Origin: Lacipirellula limnantheis
GTDB taxonomy: Bacteria; Planctomycetota; Planctomycetia; Pirellulales; Lacipirellulaceae
DNA: 64,000 nucleotides
Direction: 5' to 3'
Assembly: GCF_007746075.1 (NCBI RefSeq)
Contig: NZ_CP036339.1
Location: 4,617,786 to 4,681,785, forward strand
In this document: piece by piece, positions 47,350 through 56,719 of the stretch
Layout of the letters: each line of letters opens with the position of its first letter
How positions within the stretch are numbered: the first letter of the stretch is position 1
The notes under the pieces: generated by a model
What the model was told of the DNA's origin: nothing
Database searches by the model: none
What the model saw: only the letters and a program-made list of their open reading frames with translations
Translations under genes and position numbers: made by a program

Positions 47350-49080
47350 ATGAGTTGGCGGAATTGGAGCGTGTTTGGGTGCGCTACCAGGATTGTCTGC
47401 GCGTCTGCGCTGTGGACGATAAGCAACGCCACGGCGCTGGCAACTACATCGGTGGCCCCCGCGCGAGTGGTGGCGTTGAGCGGTCAACGTCCCGGCGGCT
47501 TGACGCCTCTTACGGGATTTACTCGCTTTGATGCTCGACCGGTGATCGATGGCGCGGGACGAGTGGCCTTTCTCGCGGCGGCGGGCGACGCGTTTGAATT
47601 GACAGGGGCGTGGGCGGAAAGTGCCAGTGGCGTGCGTGCGATCGCGCAGGCGGGTGACGCGGCCGCGCCAGGGGGCGTTCGCTTCGCGGAGTTTGCCGAC
47701 TTGGTGATGAGTGATGCAGGAGCCATCGGCTTTAAGGCACTGCTCGCCGGGGCCACGGTCAACGTCGAGACCGCTGAAAGCATCTGGATCGAGCGCGCTG
47801 GCCAAATGAGCCTCGTCGCCCGCGGCGGGGCTGAAGCGCCCGATCCGACAAAGGCTCGGCGGTTCCTCAGATTCGAATCGCCGCCGGCGCTGAATGGCGA
47901 CGGCCAGCTGGCTTTCTTCGCCCGCACGCGCGACAAAGAACTCGAAGTCGTTCAGGACAGCGGATTTTACTGGTTCGACGGAGTGCAAGTCGGCGCCATT
48001 GCCGCTGCCGGTTCAAGCGCAATCCCCGGGAGCGAGGACGTTGTCTTCAGCGCCCAATCGTTCGAGGCGCCGTTTGCCGACGATCCGGTCGTCAATTCGA
48101 CGGGCACGACAATCTTCCGCGGCTTTATCGAGGGCCCCGGCGTCGGCGACTCCAATCTCAATGGACTCTGGCGCTACCGACAGAGCGATGGGTTGCAACT
48201 GCTGCTGCGCGGCGGCGACGCGGCTCTCGGCGTTCCGGGGGCGACGTTCATCAGCTTTCCGGCGATCCCGACGATTAACGACGCCGGGGAGTCCGCCTTC
48301 CTCGCGTTTTATCGCCTCACTGATGACCCTGCACAAGCTGCGGCAGGAGCCCTGGTTTCCAATGATGCCGCCATTCGGCTCGGGTTGTGGCTTAGGCGTT
48401 CTTCTGGTGAACTTGAGGCCGTTTTCAAACTCGGCGACGATGCTCCGGGAATCGCCGGCGATGCCCGGTTCATCGACGTCTTCGATCCGGTACTGAACGG
48501 CGCGGGGCGCGTGGCCATCGTCGCCGCCGTGGCGGGCGATGCGGTGACGCCAAGCAGCGAAGTGGGATTGTGGTCTAGCGGTCTCTCGGAGGACGGCGGA
48601 ATCGAGCTTGTGGCACGGCAGGGGGACGCCGCGCCGGGCGGGCGGGGGACCGTCTTCGGCGTTTTTCTGGAACCGTCGCTAAACGCGCACGGCCAGACGG
48701 CGTTCGTCGCGACTGGATACGATCCGGCGATCGAACCGGGCTTGTCGCAGTCCGTCGGCATTTGGGGCGAGGACCGTACGGGCACGTTGCGCCTGGTCGT
48801 CGAGTCGGGCCAGTTGCTTGAAGTCGCCCCGGGCGACTTTCGGCAAGTGGCGGGCGTCGCGTTCGCGTCCGAGACGGGAGGACAGGATGGCAAGTCGCGA
48901 GGCTTCAACGACGCCGGTCAGCTGGCGTTCCATGCCACGTTCATCGACGGATCGAGTGGAATTTTTGTCTCAAATCTCTTAGCGGTGCCCGAACCGCAAC
49001 TCTGGCCGCTGCTAATCTCTGCGGCGATATGTTGGCGGCGACCGCGCGTCGCTGCCGAGAATGCAAGGAGCTTCGCATGA
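47350..49080 (+). CDS. PEP-CTERM protein with NxxGxxxF-type repeats
   Basis: 576 residues: signal-peptide-like N-terminus, then about nine repeats built on 'xINDAGESAFLAFY', 'VLNGAGRVAIVAAV', 'SLNAHGQTAFVATG', 'GFNDAGQLAFHATF' (N-x-x-G-x-x-x-F tandem repeats, probably a beta-propeller). The C-terminal exosortase signal is VPEP, helix 'WPLLISAAICW', RRPR. Exported and anchored or released by exosortase. Its TGA overlaps the next ATG. Confidence 0.85.
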   Translation: MSWRNWSVFGCATRIVCASALWTISNATALATTSVAPARVVALSGQRPGGLTPLTGFTRFDARPVIDGAGRVAFLAAAGDAFELTGAWAESASGVRAIAQAGDAAAPGGVRFAEFADLVMSDAGAIGFKALLAGATVNVETAESIWIERAGQMSLVARGGAEAPDPTKARRFLRFESPPALNGDGQLAFFARTRDKELEVVQDSGFYWFDGVQVGAIAAAGSSAIPGSEDVVFSAQSFEAPFADDPVVNSTGTTIFRGFIEGPGVGDSNLNGLWRYRQSDGLQLLLRGGDAALGVPGATFISFPAIPTINDAGESAFLAFYRLTDDPAQAAAGALVSNDAAIRLGLWLRRSSGELEAVFKLGDDAPGIAGDARFIDVFDPVLNGAGRVAIVAAVAGDAVTPSSEVGLWSSGLSEDGGIELVARQGDAAPGGRGTVFGVFLEPSLNAHGQTAFVATGYDPAIEPGLSQSVGIWGEDRTGTLRLVVESGQLLEVAPGDFRQVAGVAFASETGGQDGKSRGFNDAGQLAFHATFIDGSSGIFVSNLLAVPEPQLWPLLISAAICWRRPRVAAENARSFA

Positions 49081-51566
49081 CGTGTCTGCGTTTGATTCGA
49101 ATTGGCATGCTCACTGCTACCGCATGCTGGGCCGTTGCGGGGCTCGATGTCGGGCGCGCCGCCGCACAGCAAGAGCTGTTGCCGGACATCGTGCCGTGGG
49201 TGAAGCCCGATGCCTCGTACCTGGTGAACTGGGACGTCTCGAGCGGGCGGATCCGTTTTCAGACAATGTTCGCCAATATTGGCGACGGTTTGTTTCAGAT
49301 CCGCACGCAGGCGGCGGGATCGAGTTCGCCGACGATTCCACTCTGGCAGCGCGTCTTCAAAGGGGTCGACAACGGGCCGCTCTACACGGATTACACGATC
49401 GGCTCGACGCTCAACTTTCATCAGGCCCACGGACACATTCACTTTGACGACTTTTCCGAGTTCCAATTGCTCGAAGCGGTCATTTCGCCCGAGGGGGTAG
49501 TGACTGTCGGCAATCTCGTGGCCAACGAGGTGAAGACAAGCTACCGCGTCACCGATTCTGCGCCCGTGCCAGCGCCGCAATACGCGGGCAAAATTTCGTA
49601 TCCTTCCTCCAACACCGGTTTGTTTCAGAACATCAGCGTCGGCTACGGCGACGTTTACAGTCATGGGACGGAAGGGCAAAGCATCTCGCTGGCTGGAGTG
49701 CCCGTTGGCCCCAGCTATTGGCTGCGGCAGATCGTCGATCCTACCAACGTGATCCATGAAAAAGATGAGACGAACAATTCGGTCGAGATCTTGATCGACC
49801 TCAACGACGTCGGCAAGGCAGTTCGGCATCTTGACGGAACGTTCGTCAAGCCGGGCGACGTGGCCCCGCCGAAGCCCGGCGACCTCACCGGCAATCGAGT
49901 GATCGACATTGACGACTGGCTGGCGTTCAAGGCGGCGGCTAGCGCCAGCTTAACGGGCGTCAACGATCAGGTAGCACTGTCGCTCGGAGACCTTGATCTT
50001 GATCGCGCGCATTCATTGAGCGATTTGCTTCTGTTCCGGAAGTATTTTGACAGCGCGAATGGGGCCGGAGCCTTTGCCGCGATCGGCAAGATTCCGGAGC
50101 CGTCGGGGCTGCTGCTCGGCTGGGGCGCATTGGCGGGCCTCGCCCTGCGGCGCCGCGCGTGGCGCAGACGTGCCGGCGCGGGCATTCAATGCACCGCCAT
50201 GGGACTCGCGGTCGCCGCGTGGCTTGGCAATGCGCCGCAGGCCGAAGCGCGCGTGCCGTTGTATGTGCAGAACTTCGACTCGCTCACGCTTGGGCCAAAC
50301 GTGGACGAAACTGCCCCGGTCGACGCGACGGCGTGGACGCAAACGCCGCCCGCGGGATGGTCAGTCGACGATAGCGGCGTCCCGTACGTCAACGATCCGG
50401 CACGCGGCGTTGCCGAATGGGAGGGATGGAGCTTTGCCGACAAAGATTGGTGGTCCGCGGCGGCGGGCGACCAGGAGCGTAGCCAGTTTTCGCTCGGGCA
50501 AGGAACGGTCGCTGTCGCCGACCCTGACGAGTGGGACGACAAAGGATCGCCGATAGCGACGACTCCATTTGCGGGCTACTACAACGCCCGCATGAGCACT
50601 GGGCTGATTTCGTTGACCGGCGTGACGGCGGGGGCCGCGAAGCTGACGTTTTCGTCGAGTTGGCGAGCGGAGTGTTGCGACGACGGTCCGGCCCCGCAAA
50701 ACAATAACCAGACGGCAAGCATTCAAGCCTCCTACGACGGCGGCGCCTTCGTCGAGGTGATGCGCTGGGAATCGCTCGCCTCGAGCCCGTTTTACAAGCC
50801 CGATGCGACCAACGAATCGGTCGTCGTGAATTTAAACAATCCCTCCGGCGCAAGTAACGTTCGCCTGAAATTTGGACTACTCAATGCCGGCAACGACTGG
50901 TGGTGGGCGATTGACAATGTCGAAGTCTTCACGCCGACGATTCTTGAAGTAAATACGCAAACCGGACTGATGACCATCATCGGCGGCAACGCCATGACGG
51001 GGTACGAGATCAAAAGCGCCGCCGGGTCGCTAAATGCCGCGGGTTGGTTGGCCGGTAATCTCGACGCGCAGAATCTAGGCTCCGGCGTGCCAACCTCCGC
51101 TGACTTCAACAACGACAACGTCGTCACCACGGCCGACCTGGAGGTCTGGGAGTCTTCGTTTGGGGGCTCGGCGGCGGGCGACGCTGATGGCGACGGTCTC
51201 AGCGATGGCGCCGACCTGCTTTCGTGGCAGCGGCAGCAAGGCAACGCGATTGCCGCGGGCGATTCGTGGGAAACGGTGTTCGTCGGCAACAAGCAGCTCG
51301 CGGAGTTCTTTCTGCAGGGTGATTCGTCATTTAGTTCCCAGGAAATTGGCGTGGGCTATAACACTGCCCTCGACGCCCGCGACTTGACGTTCGCGTACAC
51401 GTCCGCAGACGGATTGCAGCTGCCGGGCACAGTGCGCTACATACCGGGTCCACGCGGAACAGATGCCGTGGCGACGCTGCCCGAACCGGCGCCACCGCTC
51501 ATGGGGCTGGCCATCGCCGGTGGCTGCATATTGCGACGGCGGCGTGCCTTCATCGCGCTGGCATAA
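49077..51566 (+). CDS. Lysyl-oxidase-like / dockerin PEP-CTERM protein fused to a second PEP-CTERM protein
   Basis: 829 residues. Part one: signal peptide, lysyl-oxidase-like domain with the copper ligand motif 'NFHQAHGHIHFDDFSEF', EF-hand/dockerin repeats ('TGNRVIDIDDWLAFK', 'LGDLDLDRAHSLSDLLLF') and an internal PEP-CTERM (IPEP, helix, RRRAWRRR, about residue 365). Part two: a fresh signal-like segment 'MGLAVAAWLGNAPQAEA', a jelly-roll-like domain, EF-hands ('DADGDGLSDGADLLSW') and a terminal PEP-CTERM (LPEP, helix, RRRR). No stop separates the parts. The start overlaps the upstream gene (ATGA). Confidence 0.85.
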   Translation: MTCLRLIRIGMLTATACWAVAGLDVGRAAAQQELLPDIVPWVKPDASYLVNWDVSSGRIRFQTMFANIGDGLFQIRTQAAGSSSPTIPLWQRVFKGVDNGPLYTDYTIGSTLNFHQAHGHIHFDDFSEFQLLEAVISPEGVVTVGNLVANEVKTSYRVTDSAPVPAPQYAGKISYPSSNTGLFQNISVGYGDVYSHGTEGQSISLAGVPVGPSYWLRQIVDPTNVIHEKDETNNSVEILIDLNDVGKAVRHLDGTFVKPGDVAPPKPGDLTGNRVIDIDDWLAFKAAASASLTGVNDQVALSLGDLDLDRAHSLSDLLLFRKYFDSANGAGAFAAIGKIPEPSGLLLGWGALAGLALRRRAWRRRAGAGIQCTAMGLAVAAWLGNAPQAEARVPLYVQNFDSLTLGPNVDETAPVDATAWTQTPPAGWSVDDSGVPYVNDPARGVAEWEGWSFADKDWWSAAAGDQERSQFSLGQGTVAVADPDEWDDKGSPIATTPFAGYYNARMSTGLISLTGVTAGAAKLTFSSSWRAECCDDGPAPQNNNQTASIQASYDGGAFVEVMRWESLASSPFYKPDATNESVVVNLNNPSGASNVRLKFGLLNAGNDWWWAIDNVEVFTPTILEVNTQTGLMTIIGGNAMTGYEIKSAAGSLNAAGWLAGNLDAQNLGSGVPTSADFNNDNVVTTADLEVWESSFGGSAAGDADGDGLSDGADLLSWQRQQGNAIAAGDSWETVFVGNKQLAEFFLQGDSSFSSQEIGVGYNTALDARDLTFAYTSADGLQLPGTVRYIPGPRGTDAVATLPEPAPPLMGLAIAGGCILRRRRAFIALA

Positions 51567-51626
51567 AATTCGCTCCTTTGCCGTGGATTGCGTTGGAGTC
51601 AATTGAAACGCCACGGAGATTGTTCA

Positions 51627-52100
51627 ATGAGCGTCCTAGCCGAGCTATTGTCGCGAACCCTGCAAACAGCAGGCCCAGCCACCGCTGCGACAACCGCCGC
51701 GGTGGCCGCCTGCGGATCATTGGACGAGGGAAATGGCATTGCGCCGGTAAACGCCGTCAGCCATATTCTGTGGGGCGACGAAGCTGCCGAGCAGGACGAC
51801 GCGTCGCTCAAGTACACGGCGCCTGGATTCGCGCTGAACGCCGCGGCGATCGCCTCATGGGCCGGCGTCTACGAACTTGGGTTTGGGCAACGGGCGCGGC
51901 GCGGCGACGTGAAGGCTGCGATCATCGGCGGCGTCGCAACGGCTGCTCTCGCCTATATCACCGACTACCACGTCGTGCCGCGGCGATTGACGCCGGGGTT
52001 TGAGAAACGACTTTCGCCGCCGTCGATGTTTGCGGTGTACGCGGCGCTGGCGGCAAGCCTGCCGGTGGCGTCGTTGTTGGCAGCCCGGCGCAACGAATGA
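51627..52100 (+). CDS. Multi-pass membrane protein, unknown
   Basis: 157 residues, three to four membrane segments: 'GPATAATTAAVAACGSLDEG', 'GFALNAAAIASWAGVYELGF', 'AAIIGGVATAALAYITDYHV', 'SMFAVYAALAASLPVASLLA'. The motif 'SHILWGDEAA' after the first helix recurs in proteins of this size in other bacteria, but the function is unknown. ATG 51,627 is the first good start. Confidence 0.7.
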   Translation: MSVLAELLSRTLQTAGPATAATTAAVAACGSLDEGNGIAPVNAVSHILWGDEAAEQDDASLKYTAPGFALNAAAIASWAGVYELGFGQRARRGDVKAAIIGGVATAALAYITDYHVVPRRLTPGFEKRLSPPSMFAVYAALAASLPVASLLAARRNE

Positions 52101-52131
52101 TCGCGGCGGCTCATCGCAGAGCGGAATAACA

Positions 52132-52221
52132 ATGGCAAACAGTACTTGGGGCCTCTTTGCAATTGCGGTGGCGCTAATCGCCGCCGGGCTGATGATCTGG
52201 CATTTGCGCCGCGGCGATTAG
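52132..52221 (+). CDS. Tiny single-pass membrane protein
   Basis: 29 residues: 'MANSTWGLFAIAVALIAAGL' plus 'MIWHLRRGD'. A Ser/Thr lead, one helix, basic end. It lies 31 bases after the preceding membrane gene and may be a partner subunit. Short, so support rests on hydrophobicity and position. Confidence 0.45.
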   Translation: MANSTWGLFAIAVALIAAGLMIWHLRRGD

Positions 52222-52509
52222 GCGTTCACTGGCTCGAATTGCCCATCACGAATCGATGGCCGAATCGCCAGTACTCAAGTGCGCTTCTGCGCCGGCCGGC
52301 ATCACGCGGAGAATCGGATTATCCGGACCGTCGATGGCATGAAAAGCGACTAAAATGTCGGGTCGGAAGCCGCGCGGCTGCGTCTACCCGCAACTAAACC
52401 CTTCACAGACGGCGGATGGGATAGTCTTAATTAAGCCTATCCGCACAACTCTAGTCGACTTTCGTGGACCGGCAGCCTATTCGTTATCGGTGCAATTGGG
52501 GAATCTGCT
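52222..52509. other. Intergenic, no gene seen
   Basis: About 290 bases leading to the PilZ gene. An AATTGGGGAATCTGCT stretch lies directly before its start; no clear SD. Confidence 0.4.
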
Positions 52510-53337
52510 ATGGTTGCTAACCGCAAGGTCCCGCTCGATGAGATCGCTCCCGGAAGCGTGCTTGCAACGTCGCTGGTCGATGCCAGTCGCTCCCCGTTGC
52601 TGGAGAAGGGGGCTAAGCTCGACTTGGCTCAGATTGAGTCTTTGCGCGGACAGGGAGTCAAGGAAGTTGACATCGAGTGGCCCGAACTGCCGGCGCCGGT
52701 CCAAGCAGCAGTCAATTTGTCGAAACTTGGCGAGCAGAGTCTTGAAGCGGCCGACGTGCTAGGGCACGGCAACTGCAACGGCTGCGGTACATGGCATGCG
52801 TTCAACCCGCCGACGCCAAAGGCCAACGCGCACGCATGGTATTGCCAGACCTGCGGCGCGGTGATCTACGCTAAGTTCGACACGGATGGCGTTGCGGATT
52901 ACAGCGGCGTTCGTCTCTTGGCGGCGGAAGATGGTCTAATTGCCAACCTCGGCGAAGCGACCGGCGAGACGATCGACTCCACGCCGCCCGAGCACCTGCA
53001 GCGGCTGGTGCGGATGCTGACCTCGCGGGAGTTCAAGGGGGTCGAACGTCGGCGTTACAACCGCTACGCGGCCGTCGCGCCGGTCGTGGCCGTGCCGCTG
53101 GGCGATGATTTCCGAGTTACCGGCAGGCCGATTCGGATGACCACGACGAACGTGTCGCACGATGGCATCGGACTGATTCACACGCAGTATTTACGCGCTC
53201 CATTTTACGCATTGGACTTCACGATCGCCGGCTTGGAACTGCGGCAAGCCATCGTCAAATTGCTCCGCGTCCGCGGGCTAGGGCCCGTCTACGAGTCAGG
53301 CGGTCGCTTCGTTCGCGGCTTGAGCCGCAAGAGTTGA
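52510..53337 (+). CDS. PilZ-domain protein with zinc ribbon
   Basis: 275 residues. N-terminal part resembles the small domain found before HD-GYP modules ('VPLDEIAPGSVLATSLVDAS' up to 'GVKEVDIEWPE'). Zinc ribbon with Cys89, Cys92, Cys112, Cys115 (CNGC, CQTC). C-terminal PilZ domain: 'ERRRYNRYAAV' and 'TTNVSHDGIGL', the RxxxR and (D/N)xSxxG c-di-GMP-binding motifs. It is likely a c-di-GMP effector; start ATG 52,510. Confidence 0.75.
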   Translation: MVANRKVPLDEIAPGSVLATSLVDASRSPLLEKGAKLDLAQIESLRGQGVKEVDIEWPELPAPVQAAVNLSKLGEQSLEAADVLGHGNCNGCGTWHAFNPPTPKANAHAWYCQTCGAVIYAKFDTDGVADYSGVRLLAAEDGLIANLGEATGETIDSTPPEHLQRLVRMLTSREFKGVERRRYNRYAAVAPVVAVPLGDDFRVTGRPIRMTTTNVSHDGIGLIHTQYLRAPFYALDFTIAGLELRQAIVKLLRVRGLGPVYESGGRFVRGLSRKS

Positions 53338-53365
53338 TCAGAGCGTCGATCGTCCGTCGATCTTG

Positions 53366-54181
53366 CTAACCGAGCGCGCGACTCTGGCGGCGGAATTCCG
53401 CCGCCAGCAGGTCGATGAGAAAATCGCGGCGCTCCTTCGGCGGCGGCGGATCACAGCCCATTCGCATGGCCATTGCGGTAGTAATTTTCTCGGCGACGGT
53501 TTCGCGCATCGGCTCGGCGAGGCCATGCCAACGCTCAAGTAGCTGCTCGACGGCTTCGTAATCTTGCGGACGGCACTTCTTCAACATCGCCGCGTCGAAG
53601 CGAAAACGGCTTTCCACTGCGGGATGACGGGCGAGCGTTTCGCGCAAGGGGCTGATGCGTGCCGCCTCCTCGGCGACGACGATTGTACGGGCCGCCATGT
53701 CGCCGAAGCGTTGCTGCCTTGCCGAGACGACGGGAACGATCCAGAGGAAGGGAATCTGATCGACCAATCGGAAGAGGGTGCGAATGAGAACTCCCATCGG
53801 GTCGAGTGCAAAGCCGTCGGCTTTGACGACGCGAATGTTCATCTGACGCTTGCCGATGGTCTGGCCGCGCATCAGCAGTTCGCTCAGCCCGAAATAGAAA
53901 AAGCTGCCAATCGACCAAATAAAGACGCTGATGCCGAGCATGACGAGCTGCACTTGGCGGGCGTTCTGCATCTGATCCTTTGGATCGAGGTCGCCGAACA
54001 GTCCGCCCAGAGAGAGGCCTAGCGAGGCGCCCGCGATCAGGGCGGCGATGAAAAAGATAACGCAAAAGACGCTGAGGATCAGCTGATCGACGAACCAGGC
54101 GACGAACCGCGTCCCCACTCCGGCAGTGCGATAGGAGACGTAGATGTTTTCCGGCGTTTCGAATGCAACGCTGCTGTTCAT
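53366..54181 (-). CDS. RDD-family membrane protein
   Basis: 271 residues: 'AGVGTRFVAWFVDQLILSVF' carries the Arg and Asp of the RDD signature. Then come helices 'CVIFFIAALIAGASLGLSLG', 'LVMLGISVFIWSIGSFFYFG', the 'GQTIGKRQMNIRVVKADGF' motif and a soluble C-terminus of about 90 residues. The transported substrate is unknown. It lies divergent from a SpoIIM-family gene, a frequent partner. Confidence 0.9.
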   Translation of the reverse strand: MNSSVAFETPENIYVSYRTAGVGTRFVAWFVDQLILSVFCVIFFIAALIAGASLGLSLGGLFGDLDPKDQMQNARQVQLVMLGISVFIWSIGSFFYFGLSELLMRGQTIGKRQMNIRVVKADGFALDPMGVLIRTLFRLVDQIPFLWIVPVVSARQQRFGDMAARTIVVAEEAARISPLRETLARHPAVESRFRFDAAMLKKCRPQDYEAVEQLLERWHGLAEPMRETVAEKITTAMAMRMGCDPPPPKERRDFLIDLLAAEFRRQSRALG

Positions 54182-54295
54182 GGTATGATGGTCGCCTCTT
54201 GCGAGCCGGCGATCAATTCGTACGTGTCTTAAGCGTCTAAAGCTAAGCGTCCAAAGCTAAGCGTCCTGCCCGCCGCTTCCCGAGTCAGCGAGAAT

Positions 54296-55351
54296 ATGAG
54301 CCATTTCTTCACTCGCAACAAGCCGATTTGGGACGAACTGGATCAACTGGTCCAACGGGCGCGGCGTTCGCCGAAGAGTCTTTCGCCCGAGGAACTGTCG
54401 CGACTCGACTCGCTCTACCGCCGCACCACGATTCACCTGGCGCAGGTATCGACCCGTAGCAGCGATCGGCAGTTGCAGCAGTATCTTAACAATCTGGCCT
54501 CGGCGGCCCACAGTATCATCTATCTGCCGCCGCGGCAGTCGATTTTCCAGGGGGCTTGGCAGTTCGCCAATGAGGGATTCGCGCGACTGATCATGCGCAA
54601 TTGGCGCTATCATCTCGCCTCGGCAATGTTGCTTCTCTCCGGCGCCCTCCTCGCCTTTTTCGCCTCGCTCAGCGATCCGGTGGCCGCGTATGCGCTCATG
54701 CCGATGGAAGATCCGCGGCAGCCAGGCGCAAGTCGCGAGCAGTTACTGGAGGTGCTGCGGAGCGGGCGCGAGCAGGGGGGCGGCGAAAAGTTTTTCTTCG
54801 CGTCGTTCCTATTCACGCATAACCTGAAGATTGGCATCCTGGCGCTCGGTCTCGGAGCTTTAGCCGCTGTGCCGACGGTGTTTCTGATGGTCTTCAACGG
54901 CATGCTCATCGGCTCGTTCGTAGCCATCCATTATCGGGCCGGCCTAACAACTGAGATGTGGGCTTGGATTCTGCCCCACGGCGTCACGGAGATCGGCGCC
55001 ATCATTCTATGCGGCGGGGTCGGCCTGCGGCTCGGGCAGGCGGTGATCAGCCCCGGGCTGCTATCGCGAATGGAGAGCTTGCGGCGCGCGGGCGTCGAAG
55101 CGGGGGCGACGGCGATCGGCGTGGCCGGAATGCTCTTGGCCGCGGCGATTATCGAAAGTTTCCTGCGACAAAGTCATCTGCCAACGAATGCGCGGCTCGC
55201 GTTCGCCGCGGCCACTGCGATTTTCTGGGCGCTTTACCTTCTCCACGGCGCCATTCGCGAGCGGCAGTGTCGACGGCGCGAAGATCTGCTGGCTGGGACG
55301 CCGGCGCTGGATGATCGCCTTTTCGTGACGAGCGCTGTCGGCACGCGTTGA
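54296..55351 (+). CDS. SpoIIM-family membrane protein
   Basis: 351 residues: soluble helical N-terminus ('IWDELDQLVQRARRSPKSLS'), then five to six membrane helices with the family motifs 'FLFTHNLKIGILALGLGALA' and 'GLTTEMWAWILPHGVTEIGA'. Related to stage II sporulation protein M, here in a non-sporulating lineage. With RDD, DUF58 and MoxR genes it forms a conserved neighbourhood. Confidence 0.9.
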   Translation: MSHFFTRNKPIWDELDQLVQRARRSPKSLSPEELSRLDSLYRRTTIHLAQVSTRSSDRQLQQYLNNLASAAHSIIYLPPRQSIFQGAWQFANEGFARLIMRNWRYHLASAMLLLSGALLAFFASLSDPVAAYALMPMEDPRQPGASREQLLEVLRSGREQGGGEKFFFASFLFTHNLKIGILALGLGALAAVPTVFLMVFNGMLIGSFVAIHYRAGLTTEMWAWILPHGVTEIGAIILCGGVGLRLGQAVISPGLLSRMESLRRAGVEAGATAIGVAGMLLAAAIIESFLRQSHLPTNARLAFAAATAIFWALYLLHGAIRERQCRRREDLLAGTPALDDRLFVTSAVGTR

Positions 55352-55396
55352 TCCGCGTTGATCCGCGTTGATCCGCGATGGTCCACGGCTCGAGGC
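55352..55396. repeat. Short tandem repeat between convergent genes
   Basis: Three copies of GTTGATCCGC in a row (55,347-55,376) and a fourth imperfect one. Low-complexity slip repeat. Confidence 0.6.
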
Positions 55397-56719
55397 CTAG
55401 AGCAAGTCTTGCGAGCGGAGATCGATGAACTGGTTGATGAGCGGTATGGTCAACTCGGCCGGTTTCACGTCCAGGACGTTAACTCCGGCGCGGCGGAGCG
55501 AGTGAAGCGCCCGTTGCCGTTGTCGCAACAGGTTGAATGCCACGCCCTTCCTTGCCGCCTCGAGCATCGTGGCGACGTCGCCCTGGGTCGCCTGCGTCAG
55601 CTGCGGCGTCTGGAGCGCCGCCAGCAACACCACATGCCGTTGGGCAAGCTTACTGAGCGATGACCGCATCCGCTCCGACGTTTCCACGTCGACCAGATCC
55701 GAGATCACCACCACCAGCGATCGGCGCGGCTGACGTAACTGCAGGTCGGCGAACATCGCTCCGAAGTCCGACTCCCGCATCTTGGACTCGACGGCGTAGA
55801 TCTGCTCGGCCAATGGTCCAATCGAACTAGCGCCGGCGACCGGAGCGAGATAGCCGCGCACCGCGTCGTCGAACACGGCGATCCCGCAACGGTCGCCGGT
55901 CTGGAGCGCGACGCGGGCAAGCATGAGTGCAGCGTCGACCGCGCAGTCGAGCTTGGCGCCGTTGCCAACCGAGGCCCCCATCAGGCGGCCGCAATCGACG
56001 GCGATCATCACGTCGCGGTGACGTTCCACCTGATAGCGGCGGATCACCGGCCGTCGAATGCGAGCGGTGGTGCGCCAATCGATCCGGCGCGGGTCGTCGC
56101 CTGGGCGGTACTCGGCGAGTGATTCGAACTCGCTCCCCGCGCCATGGCTGCGGGTCTTGGTGAGCTTGTCGAGTTGCAACAGGCGGGCGCGCTGGTCCTG
56201 GCTGAGCGTCTCGCGTGAAGCATATGTCTCCGGGAGAACCTTGACGACGCCGGTCGAGTCGAACGTTCGCTGCATCTCCAACAGCCGGAGCGGTCCCATG
56301 ACACGAACCCAGGCAGGCCCGAACTGGTGACGACCGCGGATGGGGATTGTCAGACGCGCCGTCACCGTCTCGCGATCACCGGCGGATAAGTTCAGCGGCG
56401 TAAACGTGGGACCCTCGAGCGCCGCTGGTGGAATCACGTCGCGAAGCACCATGGCGACGCCACGCGTTCCTTCGTTGTGAACCGTCATTTCCGATAACAA
56501 GGGCAGCCCGCGGGCCGCATTCGGCGGCAGGCGTCGCGATAGGCGCAGATCCTGCACCATGGGCCGCAGTGCGCGAAAGTCGGCAATCGCCGCGAGACCC
56601 AGCCCAGTCCAAGCGGCCGCCATCAGCCACAGTACCGGCGGCCAAACGAACGCCAGCGGCGCGAGGGCGCCGGCCGCGGCGACGCCCCACAGTAGCCGTG
56701 GCGCCGGACGCACGTTCAT
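55397..56719 (-). CDS. DUF58-domain protein
   Basis: 440 residues: two N-terminal membrane helices ('LLWGVAAAGALAPLAFVW', 'LWLMAAAWTGLGLAAIADF'), then a DUF58 domain with 'EFESLAEYRPGDDPRRIDWR' and a vWA-like fold ('VMIAVDCGRLMGASVGNGAK', 'RRSLVVVISDLVDVETSERM'). It probably works with the upstream MoxR ATPase, whose stop overlaps its ATG (ATGA). Confidence 0.92.
   Translation of the reverse strand: MNVRPAPRLLWGVAAAGALAPLAFVWPPVLWLMAAAWTGLGLAAIADFRALRPMVQDLRLSRRLPPNAARGLPLLSEMTVHNEGTRGVAMVLRDVIPPAALEGPTFTPLNLSAGDRETVTARLTIPIRGRHQFGPAWVRVMGPLRLLEMQRTFDSTGVVKVLPETYASRETLSQDQRARLLQLDKLTKTRSHGAGSEFESLAEYRPGDDPRRIDWRTTARIRRPVIRRYQVERHRDVMIAVDCGRLMGASVGNGAKLDCAVDAALMLARVALQTGDRCGIAVFDDAVRGYLAPVAGASSIGPLAEQIYAVESKMRESDFGAMFADLQLRQPRRSLVVVISDLVDVETSERMRSSLSKLAQRHVVLLAALQTPQLTQATQGDVATMLEAARKGVAFNLLRQRQRALHSLRRAGVNVLDVKPAELTIPLINQFIDLRSQDLL

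Noticed and set aside
55347-55376. CRISPR-like or regulatory direct repeats
   Set aside because: Three ten-base units without spacers; a slippage repeat. No CRISPR array was found anywhere in the window.
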